A DNA stretch of 64,000 nucleotides from Candidatus Fermentibacter danicus. GTDB lineage: Bacteria; Fermentibacterota; Fermentibacteria; Fermentibacterales; Fermentibacteraceae. Numbering within the stretch: position 1 is the first letter of the stretch; the number at the start of each line of letters is the position of its first letter. Shown here in pieces: positions 15,980-23,941 of this stretch. Position numbers and translations under genes: made by a program. The notes under the pieces are model-generated. The model saw only the letters and a list, made by a program, of their open reading frames with translations, was not told where the DNA came from and made no database searches. Location: assembly GCA_001618605.1 (NCBI GenBank), contig LKHC01000110.1:1-64000 (forward strand). The letters are read 5' to 3'.

Positions 15980-16342
15980 TCAGAACCTGAGACCGCCCTC
16001 GCGGGCCTTCTCGGCAAGAGCCTTGACTCTTCCATGGAACGGATGCCCGCCACGGTCGAAAACCACTGCTTCTATCCCGATCTCGAGGGCTCTGCGGGCC
16101 ACGATCAGCCCCAGCCTCTCCGCCTGCTCGGTCTTGGTTCCGGTGCGGTCGCCGTCGAAGTAGTCTGCCGCGGAAGTCACGCTGAGGAGCGTCTTCCCGG
16201 TGGAATCGTCGACGATGTTGGCGACCATGTGCCTGTTGGTGCGGTGCACGCACAGCCTGGGGCGCTCTGTGGTCCCCGAGATCTTCCTGCGCACGCGGAG
16301 GTGACGCCGCTTTAGTTTCTGAGAGCTCGTGAGTCCGGCCAT
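15980..16342 (-). CDS. rplR: Large ribosomal subunit protein uL18
   Basis: Binds 5S rRNA on the 50S subunit. The 120-residue sequence has RRHLRVRRKISGTTERPRL, the motif VHRTNRHMVANIVDD, and the C-terminal FDRGGHPFHGRVKALAEKAR. It lies 12 bases after rplF and 12 bases before rpsE. Confidence 0.96.
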   Translation of the reverse strand: MAGLTSSQKLKRRHLRVRRKISGTTERPRLCVHRTNRHMVANIVDDSTGKTLLSVTSAADYFDGDRTGTKTEQAERLGLIVARRALEIGIEAVVFDRGGHPFHGRVKALAEKAREGGLRF

Positions 16343-16354
16343 GTCCCCTCCTTC

Positions 16355-16900
16355 CTACTTTGTGGTCTTCGCGGCCTTGCGCCGCACTACCTGATCAGAA
16401 TACCTGAACCCGATCATGTTGTAGGGCTCCACCGGCCTGAGCCTGTAGAGCACCGATGCGAACGATCCGGTCAGCTCGCGGCTGGCGCCGGTGATCGTGA
16501 GGGTGAAGGTGTTCTGGCCCTGGGCGAGCTTGACCTCGATCCCTGACGGGATGTCCATGAGAACCTTGTGCGAGAGGCCGATCTGCATCTCGAGGATCTT
16601 CCCGTTCACTTCTCCCTGGAAGCCCTTGCCGTTCACGATCAGAGTGATCGTGTGGCCTTCGCTGACGCCCTTCACCTTGTTGGCCAGATGGGCCCTGGTG
16701 ACCCCGTGCATTCTCCTGAGCTCCGTGGTCTCCCCGGAGCGGTCGAGGGAGAGGAGCCCACCCTCGAGGGTGGCGGATATGCCGTCGGGGAGGACATGGG
16801 ATGTTTCGCCCCTGGAGCCCTTGACCTTCACCATCCTGCCGTCCAGAGCCACACTGACTCCGGCGGGGATGGCAATCGGCAGCTTTCCTATGCGTGACAT
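16355..16900 (-). CDS. rplF: Large ribosomal subunit protein uL6
   Basis: 50S protein near the factor-binding site. The 181 residues have the family start MSRIGKLPIAIPAGV, the middle motif LANKVKGVSEGH, and the C-terminal RPVEPYNMIGFRYSDQVVRR (typical bacteria have EPYKGKGIRY here). Follows rpsH by 10 bases. Confidence 0.96.
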   Translation of the reverse strand: MSRIGKLPIAIPAGVSVALDGRMVKVKGSRGETSHVLPDGISATLEGGLLSLDRSGETTELRRMHGVTRAHLANKVKGVSEGHTITLIVNGKGFQGEVNGKILEMQIGLSHKVLMDIPSGIEVKLAQGQNTFTLTITGASRELTGSFASVLYRLRPVEPYNMIGFRYSDQVVRRKAAKTTK

Positions 16901-16910
16901 CGGATCCCTC

Positions 16911-17306
16911 CTACCAGACGTGCAGCAGCACTTCGCCGCCGACGCCTTCCCTGCGGGCTTCCGAATCCGTCAGGATGCCCTTGGGGGTGGAAAGGACCGC
17001 TACGCCCCGCCCTGCCATCACGCGCTGGATTTCGGCCACACCGCGGTAGACCCTGCAGCCCGGCGTGGATATCCTCTTCATCCCGACTATCAGCGACTTG
17101 CCGTTCTGATAGGCGAGATAGACCCTGAGGATGCCCTGCCTGTTGTCCTCGAGCCGGCGGTAGCCCTTGATGAAGCCGCGCTTGTAGAGGACGTTGGCTA
17201 TCGCCGCCTTCATGTTCGACGCGGGGATGTCCACCATCACGTGCCCCGCCATGGAGGCGTTGCGTATTCTGGTGAGCATGTCGGAGATGGGATCGGTCAT
17301 CGACAT
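16911..17306 (-). CDS. rpsH: Small ribosomal subunit protein uS8
   Basis: Early-assembly 30S protein that binds 16S rRNA helix 21 and in E. coli represses the spc operon. The 131 residues show the start DPISDMLTRIRNA, the middle YLAYQNGKSLIVGMKRISTPG, and the C-terminal ATPKGILTD-like block SVLSTPKGILTDSEA in the variant VLSTPKGILTDSEARREG. Near-perfect length for the family. Confidence 0.96.
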   Translation of the reverse strand: MSMTDPISDMLTRIRNASMAGHVMVDIPASNMKAAIANVLYKRGFIKGYRRLEDNRQGILRVYLAYQNGKSLIVGMKRISTPGCRVYRGVAEIQRVMAGRGVAVLSTPKGILTDSEARREGVGGEVLLHVW

Positions 17307-17316
17307 CTTCCACCCC

Positions 17317-17502
17317 CTACCAACTGGCCTTGCGGACGCCGGGTATCAGGCCCCTGTTGGCCATGTCCCTGAAGCAAATGCGGCAGATGCCGAACTTGCG
17401 CAGAAAGGCCCTGGGGCGACCGCACAGCGCGCAACGGTTGTACTTGCGCACGCCGAACCGCGGAGTGCGCTTCTGCTTTTCTACCAGACACTTTTTGGCC
17501 AA
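17317..17502 (-). CDS. rpsN: Small ribosomal subunit protein uS14, zinc-binding short form
   Basis: 30S head protein of 61 residues. It carries two CxxC pairs, CALCGRPR and CRICFRDM, which bind zinc, so it is the short C plus form rather than the about 100-residue form of E. coli. Translation begins at TTG with GGGGG five bases upstream. Sits between rplE and rpsH. Confidence 0.96.
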   Translation of the reverse strand: MAKKCLVEKQKRTPRFGVRKYNRCALCGRPRAFLRKFGICRICFRDMANRGLIPGVRKASW

Positions 17503-17511
17503 CTTTGCCCC

Positions 17512-18078
17512 CTACCTGGCCGAGCCGGACCTGCGGAAAGGCAGTCCGAGGAGCCTCAGAAGCTCGAGGCCCTCCTCGTCCGTCCGGGCGCTTGTAACCA
17601 GAGTTATGTTCATTCCTCTGAACTTGTCGATCTTGTCGACATCTATCTCCGGGAAGATCGCCTGCTCCTCGATGCCGAAGTTGTAGTTGCCCCTGCCGTC
17701 GAAACCCTTCGGAGAAAGCCCCCTGAAGTCTCTGACCTGGGGCAGCGAGAAGTTGGCCAGCCTGTCCAGGAACTCCCACATCGTATTGCCCCGCAGGGTG
17801 ACGAACACGCCGATCGGCATGCCCTCGCGGAGCCTGAAGGCGGCTATCGACCGGCGGGCCTTCGAGACCACCGGCTTCTGGCCGGTTATCTTGCCGAGCT
17901 GCTCCGACGCGTTCGTGATGTTGTTCGCGTTCTCGATGGCTTCCTTCCCGAGGCCCATGTTGACCACGATCTTCACGAGGCGCGGTATCTGATGGGGGTT
18001 CGCGAAGCCGAACCTCTCACGCAGACTGGGCGAGATCTCCTCCCGGTACAGCTTCTTGAGTCTGGGCATTTCCGTCAT
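17512..18078 (-). CDS. rplE: Large ribosomal subunit protein uL5
   Basis: Binds 5S rRNA and contacts P-site tRNA. The 188 residues contain [18 protein letters not shown], the motif [19 protein letters not shown], and the C-terminal [20 protein letters not shown]. It follows rplX by 15 bases; an ATG four codons into the gene is a possible alternative start. Confidence 0.97.
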   Translation of the reverse strand: MTEMPRLKKLYREEISPSLRERFGFANPHQIPRLVKIVVNMGLGKEAIENANNITNASEQLGKITGQKPVVSKARRSIAAFRLREGMPIGVFVTLRGNTMWEFLDRLANFSLPQVRDFRGLSPKGFDGRGNYNFGIEEQAIFPEIDVDKIDKFRGMNITLVTSARTDEEGLELLRLLGLPFRRSGSAR

Positions 18079-18093
18079 TTCACCACCAGACCC

Positions 18094-18402
18094 TTACAGT
18101 GTCTCGCCGCAGGACTTGCAGACCCTGCGGGCCTTGCCGTCCGCGTCGCGCTTCCGGCTCAGGCCGGCGCTCTCTCCGCATCCGGGGCACACCACTCTGA
18201 GGTTGGACGCGTGGACCGGGGCTTCCTTCTCCACGATTCCTCCCTGCGGGTTCTTCTGGTTCGGCCTGGTATGCTTCTTGACGAAGTTCACGCCCTCGAC
18301 CAGAACCCTGTCCTTGTCGGGAAGAACCTTCAGCACCTTCCCCTTCTTCCCTCTGTCGTCCCCGGTCGATACGAGGACCTTGTCCCCCTTGCGTATCTGC
18401 AT
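18094..18402 (-). CDS. rplX: Large ribosomal subunit protein uL24
   Basis: Assembly-initiating 50S protein of 102 residues. The KOW motif IRKGDKVLVSTGDDRGKKGK is at the N terminus, followed by VEGVNFVKKHTRPNQ. The C-terminal half has CPGC and CKSC cysteine pairs, a possible zinc site found in some lineages. The ATG directly abuts the rplN stop. Confidence 0.96.
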   Translation of the reverse strand: MQIRKGDKVLVSTGDDRGKKGKVLKVLPDKDRVLVEGVNFVKKHTRPNQKNPQGGIVEKEAPVHASNLRVVCPGCGESAGLSRKRDADGKARRVCKSCGETL

Positions 18403-18768
18403 CTAGATCACCTCCGGGGCCAGCGACACGATCTTCATGAACCTGGCCCGGAGCTCCCTGCCCACCGGTCCGAAGATGCGGGTGGCGACAGGCTGCATGG
18501 CGTCGTCGATTATCACGGCGGCATTGTCGTCGAAGCGCACCGAGGAACCGTCTTTCCTGTTCAGCTCCTTCTTAACCCTCACCACGACTGCCTTCCGGAC
18601 CTCACCCTTCTTCACCGTGCCGGCCGGCGCGGACTCCTTCACGGTAACGATTATCACGTCGCCTATCGTTGCGTACCTGCGCCCCGTTCCGCCGAGGACC
18701 TTTATGCAGAGAACCTCGCGGGCACCGGAGTTGTCGGCGACGTTGAGCCTGGTCTCCTGTTGGATCAT
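18403..18768 (-). CDS. rplN: Large ribosomal subunit protein uL14
   Basis: 50S protein at the intersubunit face. The 121-residue sequence starts [20 protein letters not shown] and includes [12 protein letters not shown] and [11 protein letters not shown], with the C-terminal [11 protein letters not shown]. This matches bacterial L14 along its whole length. Between rpsQ and rplX. Confidence 0.98.
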   Translation of the reverse strand: MIQQETRLNVADNSGAREVLCIKVLGGTGRRYATIGDVIIVTVKESAPAGTVKKGEVRKAVVVRVKKELNRKDGSSVRFDDNAAVIIDDAMQPVATRIFGPVGRELRARFMKIVSLAPEVI

Positions 18769-18780
18769 ACCGACATCCTC

Positions 18781-19047
18781 CTACCGGGCCTTCTCCACTA
18801 TTTCGAGGAGACGCCAGCGCTTCAGCCTGGAGAGGGGCCGGGTCTCGGCGATGCGGACCACGTCCCCGGCGCCGCACTGGCCGTCCTCGTCGTGTGCGTA
18901 GTAGCGGCGCGTCTGGCGGAACCTCTTCTTGTAGACGGGGTGGGCCTTGAGAGTGACCACCTCGACGATCACCGTCTTCTCCATCTTTCCGGCGGAAACA
19001 ACAGTGCCCCTGACAACCTGCCTGTCTCCGGTTCTGGACTGTGACAT
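18781..19047 (-). CDS. rpsQ: Small ribosomal subunit protein uS17
   Basis: 30S protein of 88 residues. Conserved OB-fold features are GTVVSAGKMEKTVIVEV, the KKRFRQTRRYYAHDED loop, and GDVVRIAETRPLSRLKRWRL. It follows rpmC by 10 bases and precedes rplN by 12. Confidence 0.96.
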   Translation of the reverse strand: MSQSRTGDRQVVRGTVVSAGKMEKTVIVEVVTLKAHPVYKKRFRQTRRYYAHDEDGQCGAGDVVRIAETRPLSRLKRWRLLEIVEKAR

Positions 19048-19057
19048 CTACTGCACC

Positions 19058-19273
19058 TCACTTCCCGCCGGTTTCGCCGGTCAGGCCGAGTTCCTTCTCG
19101 CGGAGAACGGTCAGCGCCCTTGCGAGTTCGTGCCTTGCCAGCCTTATCCTGACAGGATTGTCCACCTGCCCGGCGGACTTGCGGAATCGCAGGTTGAAGA
19201 TCTCCTGCCTCAGTTCCCGGGTGTGCCCGGTCAGCTCATCGACGGTCATGGACCGCATCTCTGAAGATTTCAC
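19058..19273 (-). CDS. rpmC: Large ribosomal subunit protein uL29
   Basis: Small helical-hairpin 50S protein at the tunnel exit, 71 residues. It contains [17 protein letters not shown] and the basic [22 protein letters not shown] start overlaps the rplP stop by four bases (GTGA). Confidence 0.94.
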   Translation of the reverse strand: MKSSEMRSMTVDELTGHTRELRQEIFNLRFRKSAGQVDNPVRIRLARHELARALTVLREKELGLTGETGGK

Positions 19274-19692
19274 TGTGCGGCCCCCCTGTCCCTCTCCACG
19301 AACCTGGTCAGGAGCGGCAGCTTGTGTCCTGCGAGACGCATGGCCTCCCTGGCGACGGACACTTCCACGCCTTCGATCTCGAACATCACTCTTCCGGGCT
19401 TTATCACCGCGACCCAGTGGTCGACGGCGCCCTTGCCCTTGCCCATGCGGGTCTCGAGCGGAAGCGACGTGATGGGCTTGTCGGGGAAGATCCGTATCCA
19501 GATCTTGCCGCCGCGCTTCACGTGCCTCGTCATGGCGACTCTGGCCGCCTCGATCTGAGCGCTCGTGATGTGGCCGGGCTCTATGGCCTGGAGCCCGTAC
19601 TCCCCGAAGGAGACGGCGGTCCCGCCCTTTGCGCGGCCTCTCAGACGGCCCTTCTGCTGCTTGCGGTACTTCGTCCTCTTAGGCATCAACAT
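19270..19692 (-). CDS. rplP: Large ribosomal subunit protein uL16
   Basis: 50S protein that organises the A site. The 140 residues include [36 protein letters not shown] and [20 protein letters not shown]. An ATG two codons downstream (19686) would give the more usual N terminus MPKRTKYRK; the upstream ATG has GGGTGAT nearby and is kept with mild doubt. Confidence 0.96.
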   Translation of the reverse strand: MLMPKRTKYRKQQKGRLRGRAKGGTAVSFGEYGLQAIEPGHITSAQIEAARVAMTRHVKRGGKIWIRIFPDKPITSLPLETRMGKGKGAVDHWVAVIKPGRVMFEIEGVEVSVAREAMRLAGHKLPLLTRFVERDRGAAQ

Positions 19693-19705
19693 GGGGCATC
19701 ACCCG

Positions 19706-20362
19706 CTACTCGGCCGGGCCGGTCTGGCCCGGATAGTCGTGGATCTCGCCGTTGTAGATCCAAACCTTCACGCCGATGACTCCGTAGGTGGTCCTCGCTA
19801 TGGAACGGGCGAAGTCCACGTCGGCCCTCAGCGTGTGAAGAGGCACACGCCCCTCGTGATAGGTGTTGGTCCTGGACATCTCGGCCCCACCGAGCCGGCC
19901 GGAACAGCACACCTTGATGCCTTCCGCCCCGGCCTTCATGGAGTCGGATATGGCTCTCTTCATGGCGCGCCTGATCGAGATGCGGCTCTCGACCTGTCTG
20001 GCGATGGAGTCGGCCACGAGGCTGGCGTTGCGCTCGGGGTGCCTTATCTCCTCGACCTTCGTCCTCACGGTCTTGCCGGTGTAGATCTTCAGCTCCCGGG
20101 TGAGCAGATCGATCATGCTCCCCCTGGCTCCGATCACAAGACCTGCGCGCGCGGTATGGATGGTGACCTGGACTTCCTGGGGCTTGCGCTCGATCTCGAT
20201 CTTGGAGATCTGTGCCTTCTCCAGACGCTTCATGATGTACTGGCGAAGCATGGCGTCTTCCTTGAGGTACTCGGGGTAGCGCTTCCCACGAGCGAACCAG
20301 ACCGAGTTCCATCCGCGGATGATGCCGAGTCTCAGGCCGACTGGATTGGTCTTCTGCCCCAT
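19706..20362 (-). CDS. rpsC: Small ribosomal subunit protein uS3
   Basis: 30S protein at the mRNA entry channel. The 218 residues start MGQKTNPVGLRLGIIRGWNS, contain the KH domain with GLVIGARGSMIDLLTREL, and end with the S3 C-terminal domain IARTTYGVIGVKVWIYNGE. One base separates it from the rplV stop. Confidence 0.97.
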   Translation of the reverse strand: MGQKTNPVGLRLGIIRGWNSVWFARGKRYPEYLKEDAMLRQYIMKRLEKAQISKIEIERKPQEVQVTIHTARAGLVIGARGSMIDLLTRELKIYTGKTVRTKVEEIRHPERNASLVADSIARQVESRISIRRAMKRAISDSMKAGAEGIKVCCSGRLGGAEMSRTNTYHEGRVPLHTLRADVDFARSIARTTYGVIGVKVWIYNGEIHDYPGQTGPAE

Positions 20363-20363
20363 A

Positions 20364-20726
20364 TCAGCCCTCTTTCTTCTCCTGGGAGCCCACGCTGACC
20401 GTGAGGGAGATGTGGCAGAGCCTCTGCCTCACCCTGTTGGCCCTGCCGCGGGCCCGGGGCCTTATCCTCTTCACGATCGGTCCGTTGTCTATCGTTATGT
20501 GCGACACTGTAAGTTCGTCGATGTCCAGCCTCGCGCCCTCCGCCCTGTTGACGGCGTTGGCAACGGCGGAGTCCAGCGTCTTCTCTATCTCCCTCGACGC
20601 GTTCTTCGGAACGGTCATGAGGATGGAGAGAGCCTGGTTCACCGACTTGCCGCGGATGAGATCCGCCACCTGCCTCGCCTTCCGGGGAGGCACCCTCACG
20701 AACTTGGCCCTTGCGGAAGCTTCCAT
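20364..20726 (-). CDS. rplV: Large ribosomal subunit protein uL22
   Basis: 50S tunnel-wall protein of 120 residues. Conserved features are VRVPPRKARQVADLIRGKSV, LDSAVANAVNRAEG and the tip-loop region KRIRPRARGRANRVRQR. GGGAGG lies five bases before the ATG. Between rpsS and rpsC. Confidence 0.97.
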   Translation of the reverse strand: MEASARAKFVRVPPRKARQVADLIRGKSVNQALSILMTVPKNASREIEKTLDSAVANAVNRAEGARLDIDELTVSHITIDNGPIVKRIRPRARGRANRVRQRLCHISLTVSVGSQEKKEG

Positions 20727-20741
20727 CTCGACCTCCCGGTC

Positions 20742-21008
20742 CTACTTCTTCTTCTCGCGGTGGCCGCGGAACGTACGGGAGGGAGAGAACTCCCCGAGTT
20801 TGTGGCCGACCATGTTTTCGACTACATAGACGGGCACGAACTTGCGCCCGTTGTGAACTGCGAACGTATGCCCGACGAACTCAGGCGGGATCGTCGACCG
20901 GCGCGCCCAGGTCCTTATGACCTTCTTGTCGCCTTCTCCGGCCATGGCGAGAACCTTACGCAACAGCCCGGCATCGACATACGGGCCCTTCTTGATCGAG
21001 CGGGACAC
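20742..21008 (-). CDS. rpsS: Small ribosomal subunit protein uS19
   Basis: 30S head protein of 88 residues starting [15 protein letters not shown] and ending [15 protein letters not shown]. The start is a GTG at 21008, chosen because GGAGG stands five bases upstream and the protein then aligns with the family; the open frame continues back into rplB without meaning. Two bases separate it from rplB. Confidence 0.96.
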   Translation of the reverse strand: MSRSIKKGPYVDAGLLRKVLAMAGEGDKKVIRTWARRSTIPPEFVGHTFAVHNGRKFVPVYVVENMVGHKLGEFSPSRTFRGHREKKK

Positions 21009-21010
21009 TG

Positions 21011-21847
21011 CTACCTCCTCCCGCCTGTCGGCCTGCGCCTGGTTATGAGCTTGTCGGAAGGCTTGTGCTTCCTCGTGCGCAGACCCTTGGAGAGCTGTCC
21101 CCAGGGCGAGCATGGATGGCGGCCTCCGCTGGACTTACCTTCTCCTCCGCCCATCGGGTGATCGATGGGGTTCATCGCGACGCCTCTGACGCCGGGTCTG
21201 ATGCCGAGCCAGCGGGAGCGGCCGGCCTTGCCGATCCTGGTGTTGGAGTGCTCGGCGTTGCCGATGGTTCCTATCGTGGCCATGCAGGTCAGGGGAACCA
21301 TCCTCATCTCACGGGAGGGCATCCTGAGGGTGGCCATCCCGCTCTCCCGGGCCAGGAGCTGTACGCCGGCGCCGGCGCTTCGGGCGATCTGTCCGCCGTA
21401 ACCGGGCCTGAGTTCGACATTGTGGATGATCGTTCCCAGGGGAATCCTGCCGAGGGGAAGATGATTGCCGACCTCGGGAGGGGCTTCGGCCCCGGACAGA
21501 ACGGTCTGACCTACGGACAGGCCTTCGGGGGCGAGGATGTAGCGCTTCTCGCCGTCGGGGTAGACGATGAGGGCGATGCGCGCCGAGCGGTTGGGATCGT
21601 ACTCGATGGCCCTCACCGAACCCGGTATGCCGAACTTGTTGCGCTTGAAGTCTATCTTCCTGTAGCGCCTCTTGTGACCGCCGCCCTGGTGCCGGCAGGT
21701 CACGCGGCCGTGGTTGTTCCTCCCGGCCTTGCTCTTCAGGGGCTCCATGAGCGACTTCTCTCCGCCCGTGCGGGTGATCTCAGAGAAGTCGGGCAGTATC
21801 GTGAATCTGCTCCCGGGGGTTACGGGCTTGAGCTTCCTGGTTCCCAT
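21011..21847 (-). CDS. rplB: Large ribosomal subunit protein uL2
   Basis: 50S protein needed for subunit joining and peptidyl transfer. The 278 residues begin [18 protein letters not shown], with [16 protein letters not shown] in the middle and the C-terminal [18 protein letters not shown], whose His is the functionally important residue. The ATG at 21847 is followed two bases downstream of the rplW stop, with GAGGGGG as ribosome site. Confidence 0.98.
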   Translation of the reverse strand: MGTRKLKPVTPGSRFTILPDFSEITRTGGEKSLMEPLKSKAGRNNHGRVTCRHQGGGHKRRYRKIDFKRNKFGIPGSVRAIEYDPNRSARIALIVYPDGEKRYILAPEGLSVGQTVLSGAEAPPEVGNHLPLGRIPLGTIIHNVELRPGYGGQIARSAGAGVQLLARESGMATLRMPSREMRMVPLTCMATIGTIGNAEHSNTRIGKAGRSRWLGIRPGVRGVAMNPIDHPMGGGEGKSSGGRHPCSPWGQLSKGLRTRKHKPSDKLITRRRPTGGRR

Positions 21848-21849
21848 GC

Positions 21850-22140
21850 CTACACCCCCTCGAAGAACTCGACCGTCTGGCCGGCCGCCAGGGTCACTAT
21901 TGCCTTCTTCCAAGAGGGCCTCCTGCCGAGGTTCCTCCCGAGGCGCTTCTTCTTGCCCTGCATGTTCATCGTGTGAACCGCGAGGACGTTGACGCCGAAC
22001 ACTTCCTCGACCGCGCGTGCGATCTCGTGCTTCGTGACTGTCCTGGGAACGCGGAAGCTGTACATGTTGTGATCCTCGCGCTGCCGGGTCGACTTCTCAG
22101 TGACCAGCGGCGTAAGGATCAGGTGCCTTGCGTCCATCAT
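21850..22140 (-). CDS. rplW: Large ribosomal subunit protein uL23
   Basis: 50S protein at the tunnel exit, docking site for trigger factor and SRP. The 96 residues include [35 protein letters not shown] and [23 protein letters not shown] overlaps the rplD stop by four bases (ATGA). Confidence 0.96.
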   Translation of the reverse strand: MMDARHLILTPLVTEKSTRQREDHNMYSFRVPRTVTKHEIARAVEEVFGVNVLAVHTMNMQGKKKRLGRNLGRRPSWKKAIVTLAAGQTVEFFEGV

Positions 22141-22760
22141 ATCACCCTCTCCTTGAGGAGATCGACGGCCGTTTCGGAGAGGAGTACGACCTCGGAGTTC
22201 ACCAGTGTGGAGAGACTGACGCTCCTGGCGTTGACCGCAATGGCCCTGGGGATGTTCCTCACCGCACGGATGACGGTGTCGTCGGCATCGTTTACCAGGA
22301 CCACGGTTCTCCGGCCGTTGCAGCCGTTGTTGGAGAGCATCTCCGCCATTTCGCGGGTCTTGCCTGTGGAGACGAGATCGCGCAGGAGCCTGAGGTTGCC
22401 CTCGGACAGGCGCTCGCTGAGGATGCCGGCTACGGCCTTCCTCCTCACCTTGCGGTTGATCTTGAGGGACCAGGTGCGCGGATGCGGGCCATGAGCCACG
22501 CCGCCGCCCACCCAGATCGGCGAGCGGAAGCTGCCGGCCCTGGCGTGACCCGTGTGCTTCTGCTTCCAGGGCTTGGCCCCGGAGAGGCGTACCTCGCCGC
22601 GGCGCTTCGTGCTTGCGGTGCCGGCGCGGGAGTTGAGCATCTCCGCCCTGGTGACCTCCCAGAGAACGTGCGTCGAGACGCTGACTCCGAAGATCTCCTC
22701 GGGGAGATCCACGGTGCCGACCTCTTCGCCCTTCATGTTGTAGACTCTGGCTTCAGGCAT
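22137..22760 (-). CDS. rplD: Large ribosomal subunit protein uL4
   Basis: 50S protein with a tunnel loop; in E. coli it also represses the S10 operon. The start at 22760 gives MPEARVYNMKGEEVG, matching the usual MPKVALYN-type N terminus, with GGAGG 11 bases upstream. A GTG at 22772 is open but too close to that site. The tunnel loop contains NSRAGTASTKRRGEVRLSG, and WKQKHTGHARAGSFRSPIWV follows. About 207 residues. Confidence 0.96.
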   Translation of the reverse strand: MPEARVYNMKGEEVGTVDLPEEIFGVSVSTHVLWEVTRAEMLNSRAGTASTKRRGEVRLSGAKPWKQKHTGHARAGSFRSPIWVGGGVAHGPHPRTWSLKINRKVRRKAVAGILSERLSEGNLRLLRDLVSTGKTREMAEMLSNNGCNGRRTVVLVNDADDTVIRAVRNIPRAIAVNARSVSLSTLVNSEVVLLSETAVDLLKERVI

Positions 22761-22761
22761 C

Positions 22762-23394
22762 TTATCTGCCACCTCCCCTCTTCTTGCTGACGAGGAGGTA
22801 GGTGTTGCGCGACCCCGGCACGGCGCCCTTGAGAAGCAGGAGATTGTTCTCGAGATCGACCCTTACCACCTCGAGGTTCTTCACCGTGGTCTTCTCGCCG
22901 CCGGTCCTGCCGGGCATGCGCCTGTTCTTTCTCACCTCTCCGGGTGTCGTGTGCTGTCCGATCGACCCGGGCACCCTCTTGGACTTGCATCCGTGGGCGT
23001 TGTCGCCGCCCGCGAATCCGTGGCGCTTTACGCACCCCTGGAATCCCTTTCCCTTGGTGAGGCCGGTTACGTCGACCCTCTCGCCGGGCAGGAATATCGA
23101 CAGGTCGATGAATTCACCCGGGGCCACCTGTCTGTCGGCCGGCACCGGCACTTCCTTGAGGCAGGCGACCGGGGGGGCCCCGGCCTTGTCCAGATGCCCG
23201 ATCTCGGGTCTGGTCAGCCTGCTCTTCCTCTGCTGCCTGTAGCCGATCTGGATAGCCTCGTAGCCGTCGGTTTCCAGGGTCTTCACCTGGACAACCGGGC
23301 ACGGGCGGGCTTCCAGAACGGTGACCGGCAGTACCTTCCCGTCATCGCGGAAGATACGGGTCATGCCCACCTTGCGAGCCATGAGACCGCTCAT
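22762..23394 (-). CDS. rplC: Large ribosomal subunit protein uL3
   Basis: 50S protein close to the peptidyl-transferase centre. The 210 residues contain ARKVGMTRIFRDDGKVLPVT, the Gln/Gly-rich region VTGLTKGKGFQGCVKRHGF, and PGRTGGEKTTVKNLEVVRV. It is separated from rpsJ by an unusually long gap of 159 bases. Confidence 0.97.
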   Translation of the reverse strand: MSGLMARKVGMTRIFRDDGKVLPVTVLEARPCPVVQVKTLETDGYEAIQIGYRQQRKSRLTRPEIGHLDKAGAPPVACLKEVPVPADRQVAPGEFIDLSIFLPGERVDVTGLTKGKGFQGCVKRHGFAGGDNAHGCKSKRVPGSIGQHTTPGEVRKNRRMPGRTGGEKTTVKNLEVVRVDLENNLLLLKGAVPGSRNTYLLVSKKRGGGR

Positions 23395-23553
23395 CGGTTC
23401 TTCTCTCCCGTCGCTGAAGTCCCCTATCGGCGGAGGGACAAGCGTTTCTGTTCTGCACGGGCCGTCTTGCTGCCGCCTTCGCTTCGACGGACCTCTGACA
23501 CTCTTAGCCCGGCTGTGCCGGACCAGTCAGTAGGCGGCCGGAATGCCTCCCGG
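23395..23553 (-). other. 159-base rpsJ-rplC spacer with two small hairpins
   Basis: The spacer is long for two adjacent S10-operon genes and has no open frame worth naming. A five-base-pair stem with a three-base loop lies at 23509-23521 and another, GTCCC/GGGAC, at 23419-23439 just upstream of the rplC ribosome site. It might hold an internal control element or a processing site; no sequence match to the E. coli S10 leader was recognised. Confidence 0.35.
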
Positions 23554-23859
23554 CTACCTCACCTCGACGTCGACCCCTGCGGGGACGTCGAGCTGTCGCA
23601 ACACTTCGGTGGTCTGCTCACCGGGATCCTCGATCTCGATGAGCCTGGAATGGATCTTCATCTCGAACTGCTCGCGCGACTTCTTGTCCACGTGCGGACT
23701 GCGGAGGACCGTGAAGAGAGTCCTCTTCGTGGGAAGCGGTATCGGCCCCGCCACGGTGGCTCCCGTCTGCTTGACGCCGCGCACGATGCTCTGGGCCGAC
23801 CTGTCGAGGAGTCGATGGTCGTAGGCCCTCAGTCTGATCCTCAGTTTGGCTCCGTTCAC
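23554..23859 (-). CDS. rpsJ: Small ribosomal subunit protein uS10
   Basis: 30S protein that also partners NusB in antitermination. The 101 residues include [38 protein letters not shown] and [20 protein letters not shown] start with GGGGGAG five bases upstream. It directly follows fusA (82-base gap); tuf, which often stands here, is elsewhere. Confidence 0.97.
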   Translation of the reverse strand: MNGAKLRIRLRAYDHRLLDRSAQSIVRGVKQTGATVAGPIPLPTKRTLFTVLRSPHVDKKSREQFEMKIHSRLIEIEDPGEQTTEVLRQLDVPAGVDVEVR

Positions 23860-23941
23860 TCTCGCTCCCCCGGAATACGAAAACCTGCCCCGCGCCCGCC
23901 GGCGCGGATTCCATGACCGGAGACGGTCGGCTGGAGGCCGA

